Source: Zarea fungicola
Taxonomy: Eukaryota; Ascomycota; Sordariomycetes; Hypocreales; Cordycipitaceae
Length of the DNA: 21,395 nucleotides
Direction of reading: 5' to 3'
Assembly (NCBI GenBank): GCA_900169235.1
Contig: FWCC01000574.1
Span: 1 to 21,395 of the forward strand
Position 1 is the first letter of the stretch. Every line of letters starts with the position of its first letter. The translations under genes and the position numbers were made by a program. Below the pieces are notes generated by a model. That model saw nothing but the letters and a program-made list of their open reading frames with translations, did not search any database and was not told the origin of the DNA. Of the stretch, positions 17,710-21,395 are shown one piece after another.

Positions 17710-18313
17710 AATCACCAAAGTATAGACACTGACGGGTCTCGCGTTTAGTTGAGCGGCGCAAAAAATGCACAACGAAAGAATATCAGTTTCAGGGCTGCAG
17801 AATTACACTTTAAAAATGAAAGGTCAATATCCATTAGCCACATTCGGTTGGTTTTTTGACAAGGGAGAAATATCCTGCGACGTCATCGCCCTGTCATGGA
17901 ACCTATGTACCAGCACCTAACATTCTGCTTTCTAGTGGAAACAGTTCATGATCAATTAAATTAACTGTATTTCGGGCATACCGCTTATAATATTTAATTG
18001 CATTAGCAGCCTTGCCATCATCACGCAGCGGGCTCTCACTGAAGCTCTATTGGCCCGAAAAAGAACCAGGTTTTAGCTGCAAGGGTCTGGGTTGGTAAGT
18101 AACTAGTTAAGCAATTAGCAGGTGAGCTACCGATTAATAAATCAATGACATCAGGAAGAGATTTTGCCCCATCAAGTAGGAAGTAAAGCTTGGGCTTGAA
18201 TCGAGCCATTTAATTCGTTTCATAGTATCTATCTCATTTCACCCCGGAATTCCTGCTGTTCACTCCTCTGCCCGCCATCACCGTCATTGCCCGCACTCCA
18301 GCTCACCATCAAT
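17710..18313. promoter_or_regulatory. Divergent promoter region of moeA and malic enzyme
   Basis: 604 bp between two divergent start codons. A CRE-like CGACGTCA is at 17878-17885, about 170 bp from moeA and 430 bp from the malic enzyme. The last 60 bp before the malic enzyme ATG are CT-rich, typical of a fungal leader. No other gene is visible. Confidence 0.45.
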
Positions 18314-20487
18314 ATGCCTACTTGGAAACCGTCTTCCAGGTTCACTCACCTGCCTCGCGCTGCATCTGGTGCATTGACCTGTTCAATCACAGGCCAGCCG
18401 CTGCTTTCTCTGGCTCAATATAACAAAGGTTCTGCTTTTCCGAATAATGAGCGCAAAGCATTTAAACTGCACGGACTTTTGCCGCCCAGGGTCCAGACGC
18501 TCGACGAACAGGTTGAACGAGCCTATCGACAATATTCCAGCTGTGGCGATGACCTCACCAAAAACACCTTCATGGCTAGTATGAAGGCGCAGAATGAGGT
18601 GTTGTATTACAAGGTCTGCAGCACCTTTTTTCCTCCCCATAGTACAATGAATGTTTCAGCTCATGGATAGAACCAGCTTCTTCAAACACACCTCAAGGAG
18701 ATGTTAAGCATCATCTACACTCCCACTGAAGGGGATGCAATTCAAAACTACTCTCAACTATTCCGAAAACCAGAGGGATGCTTTCTCAACATTCGCGATC
18801 AGAATGCGATTGACGAATGCATGGCTGCCTGCAGCAATGCGGAGGACATCGATTATATCGTCGTTAGTGATGGCGAAGAGGTAACATAGCCTGAAAGGGA
18901 TCAAAGCCTAAATAAAGTGACTCAGACTTGTAGTAGATTTTGGGTATCGGCGATCAGGGCGTCGGCGCCATTCTCATCTCCGCCGCGAAGTTAGCCATCG
19001 CGACCTTGTGCGCCGGCATTCATCCATCGCGCCAGCTGCCCGTCGTTCTAGACTGTGGCACTAATGTATAGTTCATCAAACACCGCGAGAATATTGAAGG
19101 GGCAGCACTAATCAAACTCCAAAGAATGAGGGCTTACTTAAAAACGATTTGTATCTTGGCCTACAAGAACGTCGTGTACGTGGTAAAGAATATGATGAGT
19201 TTGTGTCCAAATTCGTTCAGGCTGCTCGCAAGCATTATCCTAATGCCTACATTCATTTGTAAGTTCTTTTAGTTTATAGGCTAGTAGGATGATCCCCGCC
19301 CTTTCTTCATCTGTATTGACTCTTCAAGTGAGGATTTCGGCCTACAAAATGCGAAGCGAGTTCTCGACAGATACAAATCTCAAATCGCGTGCTTCAACGA
19401 TGATATCCAAGGCACTGGTTGCGTCACCGTCGCTGCTATGCTGGCTGCACTGCATGTAAGCGACGTCGAGGTTGAGGATGTCCGCGTTGTCATCTTTGGC
19501 TCGGGCACTGCTGGGATGGGAATTGCAGATCAAATCGCCGATACCATTGTTACACAGACAGAAAAGTCTAGAGAAGAAGCGCGCAAACAAGTTTGGTGAG
19601 TCTTGCACAAGAAAAATCTTCTAATCGATAGGAAGAACGTCTAGGCTCTGGTCCTATTTTGGGCTCATGCGTTTGATGTGCACCATCATGCCACAAGTTT
19701 TGGGGAATAGGTGTCTAACACGACGTTCAATGTAGGTGCATCGATAAATACGGCCTTCTACTAAAATCACACGGCGACAAGTTAACTGCCGCCCAAGTTG
19801 AATTTGCTAAGGGCGAGGACGAATGGCCAACTAACGATCAAAACGACTTGCTCGCCGTAATCCAACATGTCAAGCCGCATGTCCTAATTGGAACATCAAC
19901 TAAGCCAAACACATTCGACGAGAAGATCATTCGTGAAATGGCTAAGCATATCCAGAGGCCGATTGTGTTTCCTCTGAGCAACCCAACACGACTACACGAA
20001 GCGCAGCCTGCAGATCTCTTCAATTGGACTAATGGTAGAGTTCTTGTTGCAACAGGCAGCCCGTTTCCTCCAGTGGAGTACGGGGACAATAAGTTTGACA
20101 TAGGCAAGTAAAATTGGTTTTTTTTTAAAAAAAAAAGGAACTAACACTTTCCATGTAGCTGAGTGTAACAACTCTATTTGTTTTCCTGGCATTGGTCTTG
20201 GTGCGATTTTATCTAGGAGTCGGCTTGTTTCCAAGAAGATGCTGGTGGCAGCCGTTGAAGCAATCAAGCTAAAATCGCCTGCCCTAAAGGCTTCAACAAG
20301 GGCTCTTTTGCCTGATGTAGGGGATATTCGCGAAATGAGCGTTGAAATTGCTGCTAAAGTGATTCAATGTGCTGTCGAGGAAAACCTCGCGCAGGAGAAG
20401 AATATCCCCTCGGACGATGATGACCTTAGAGAGTGGATTCGTGCTCAAATGTGGGACGCTGTGTACCGGCCGCTAGTTAAACAGTGA
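18314..20487 (+). CDS. NAD(P)-dependent malic enzyme, seven exons
   Basis: Oxidative decarboxylation of malate to pyruvate and CO2 with NAD(P)H. Exons 18314-18613, 18677-18880, 18937-19065, 19125-19258, 19329-19595, 19736-20103 and 20159-20487 give 576 aa, the normal size. Seen: [30 protein letters not shown] (Tyr114), [38 protein letters not shown] (Glu257, Asp258) and NDDIQGTG (Asp280, Asp281) as metal ligands, FGSGTAGMG (312-320) as dinucleotide loop, [26 protein letters not shown] and the C-terminal [16 protein letters not shown]. All are intact. The N-terminus is basic, Ser-rich and without acidic residues for about 45 residues, compatible with a weak mitochondrial presequence. Start ATG at 18314 (AATATGC); upstream only TTG. 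Intron 6 uses a GC donor. NAD versus NADP preference cannot be told by eye. Confidence 0.95.
18614..18676 (+). other. Malic enzyme intron 1
   Basis: 63 nt, GTCTGC..CCAG, phase 0. Joins VLYYK to LLQTHLKEM. Confidence 0.85.
18881..18936 (+). other. Malic enzyme intron 2
   Basis: 56 nt, GTAACA..GTAG, branch GTGAC near 18917. Joins VSDGEE to [10 protein letters not shown]. Confidence 0.9.
19066..19124 (+). other. Malic enzyme intron 3
   Basis: 59 nt, GTATAG..AAAG. Joins LDCGTN to NEGLLKND. The acceptor AAAG is weak, but it is the only one keeping the family sequence. Confidence 0.8.
19259..19328 (+). other. Malic enzyme intron 4
   Basis: 70 nt, GTAAGT..CAAG. The split Phe256 codon gives YIHFEDFG. 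Confidence 0.9.
19596..19735 (+). other. Malic enzyme intron 5
   Basis: 140 nt, the longest intron in the window, GTGAGT..GTAG with CTAAC at about 19714. The split Trp345 codon gives KQVWCIDKYG. Confidence 0.9.
20104..20158 (+). other. Malic enzyme intron 6, GC-AG type
   Basis: 55 nt. The donor is TAG|GCAAGT, the strong exon context known for GC-AG introns; CTAAC at about 20141 and acceptor GTAG follow. Joining gives FDIAECNNS, the family sequence. A GT donor four bases further on would give an in-frame stop. It contains a T9A10 run (20118-20136). Confidence 0.85.
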
Positions 20488-21376
20488 CGCAAATGCTGGC
20501 AATTATGTATGGTATTCATGAAAGGTACAGAGGAAATAAACATTTATTTCGGGCCTCTCGAGCTACACAGAAGCGGCTGTGAGGTCGAAAAGAACAATGC
20601 CTATTTGGTGCCTTAGAACAGCAGCTGGTTCTAACGCCTATGGTCTGCAAAGGGACAAAAAGGGGCACCGTGGTCGAGTAACCTGAAACATCTTACCGAG
20701 ATTGTCCATCTCGGGGCTGTCCAGGTCCTCCGGGTAACCCATTGCCGACAGTTCTTATGGATGGATATCTATAATTCTTCGTGGGATTGGCATCCAATGC
20801 CCCAAATCCATGGAGACGTGGTGGAGGGCAGCTGGTTCGCATTTGCTCTTTGTGGCTAACTACATATACGTTGAAATGACGCAGTATCGTTTGGGTTGTT
20901 TAAACGCACAATGGAGAGATGAAATGTGACTGTCATTGATGTAATCCAAAATGTGGAATATCGAACTATTAAAATTCATGAAATATATTCAGCTCGGAAA
21001 ATTTGCTCCGATATGGAGACCTGCCAGATTCGCATAAGTCCAGTTCAGTTTAAAGCACTACTTGGACATTCCACGCTTCTGGTACGCCGTAACCAACATC
21101 TTAGTGTGGGCGATCGCCCTTTAAAGCAGTCTTCATAGAATTACAGGGCATGCTGGCGCTAGGATTAGAAAAGTGTTCTGTAGAGCATTACTTTGAGGGA
21201 GTTGATCAAGCGATTGCCAATAACGATTACATGTGAGCATCCACCACGTACCGGCGTACGGAAAGTTCTGGGAGCTCCTTTGCGACTACTGCATTCCGCT
21301 ACATCATAATGACAACATTGGCGTCTGCTTTCCAAGAACCTTGGCCCGATATTAGAGTGGTTGGCTACTTAACTAG
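20488..21376. other. Right subterminal region without a convincing gene
   Basis: 889 bp between the malic enzyme stop and the right TIR. AATAAA at 20535-20540 is a plausible polyadenylation signal, 48 nt past the stop. A 70-codon frame at 20926-21138 and a 29-codon frame starting at ATG 21150 (containing CSVEHYFEGVDQAIANNDYM), the latter preceded by ACAG, may be exons of a decayed or undetected gene. I recognise no family. No recombinase motif is visible. Confidence 0.4.
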
Positions 21377-21395
21377 CAAGGGGGTGACAAAAAAA
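21377..21395 (-). repeat. Right terminal inverted repeat
   Basis: CAAGGGGGTGACAAAAAAA, the exact reverse complement of bases 1-19. It is 19 bp long with no mismatch and lies flush with the window end, which strongly suggests the window was cut at the element's ends. Confidence 0.85.

Larger units (their letters stand above)
1..21395. mobile_element. Putative 21.4 kb TIR-bounded cargo element without its own transposase
   Basis: The two ends of the window are exact inverted copies of a 19-base sequence, so the window seems to be one complete element. Inside are nine intact-looking host-type genes: signalling, stress and molybdenum enzymes plus malic enzyme. I looked for a DDE transposase, a DUF3435-type tyrosine recombinase near the left end (the Starship hallmark), a helicase or a reverse transcriptase, and saw none. 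The first gene from the left is a histidine kinase. The likely reading is a non-autonomous large DNA transposon moved in trans, comparable in concept to the TIR-bounded ToxTA cargo element of wheat pathogens. A Starship that has lost its captain is less likely. The superfamily cannot be assigned from the TIR. No target-site duplication is visible because no flanking DNA is included. Confidence 0.65.

Noticed and set aside
17710..17772. 21-residue longer MoeA
   Set aside because: The upstream in-frame codon is TTG, not ATG. The ATG at 17709 has a good context and gives a normal N-terminus.
19061..19130. Malic enzyme as a broken gene (frames change and stops occur several times)
   Set aside because: Every break coincides with splice signals, and joining seven exons restores a full-length protein with all motifs.
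1..21395. Bacterial contamination, given MobA, MoeA and the Nas/Nap-like enzyme
   Set aside because: The Mo enzyme itself contains three fungal-type introns, and its neighbours are multi-exon fungal genes on the same contiguous DNA.
1..21395. RIP mutation damage of the element
   Set aside because: All nine coding regions are open and motif-complete, and there is no strong AT bias or pile-up of stop codons.

Overview
The window looks like nuclear DNA of a filamentous ascomycete (Pezizomycotina). Several genes carry short spliceosomal introns (55-140 nt) with fungal consensus sites (GTATG/GTAAG donors, CTAAC/CTGAC branch points, YAG acceptors). The protein families are also typical of that group: a GAF-type hybrid histidine kinase, a HAM1-like protein and a multi-exon malic enzyme. 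No species can be named from the sequence.

The first and last 19 bases are a perfect inverted repeat (TTTTTTTGTCACCCCCTTG at 1-19, its reverse complement at 21377-21395). The window therefore appears to run from end to end of one 21.4 kb terminal-inverted-repeat element. I found nine intact-looking protein genes and no transposase, tyrosine recombinase (Starship captain) or reverse transcriptase. It reads as a cargo-only element. Any target-site duplication would lie outside the window.

Layout: hybrid histidine kinase (340-3418, +, one intron); HAM1-like TULIP-related protein (6041-3810, -); His-rich small protein (6900-7445, +); small hydrophilic stress-type protein (8352-8696, +); a gene-poor 2 kb; SDR oxidoreductase (10774-11756, +, one intron); bacterial-type molybdopterin oxidoreductase of the Nas/Nap nitrate-reductase-like group (12269-15435, +, three introns); MobA (15684-16316, +); MoeA (17709-16357, -, convergent with MobA); malic enzyme (18314-20487, +, six introns, one of them GC-AG); then about 0.9 kb without a convincing gene to the right end.

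The most striking part is 12.3-17.7 kb. A DMSO-reductase-superfamily enzyme, which should need bis-molybdopterin guanine dinucleotide (bis-MGD), lies beside MobA, the enzyme that makes MGD, and MoeA, the molybdenum insertase. Known eukaryotic Mo enzymes use the simple molybdopterin form and, to my knowledge, do not need MobA. The three genes look like a self-sufficient 'enzyme plus cofactor converter' cassette of ultimately bacterial origin. It has acquired fungal introns and now sits in a mobile element. The left half (sensor kinase, HAM1-like, His-rich protein, hydrophilic protein, general-stress SDR) looks like stress-related cargo, and the malic enzyme could supply NAD(P)H and pyruvate.
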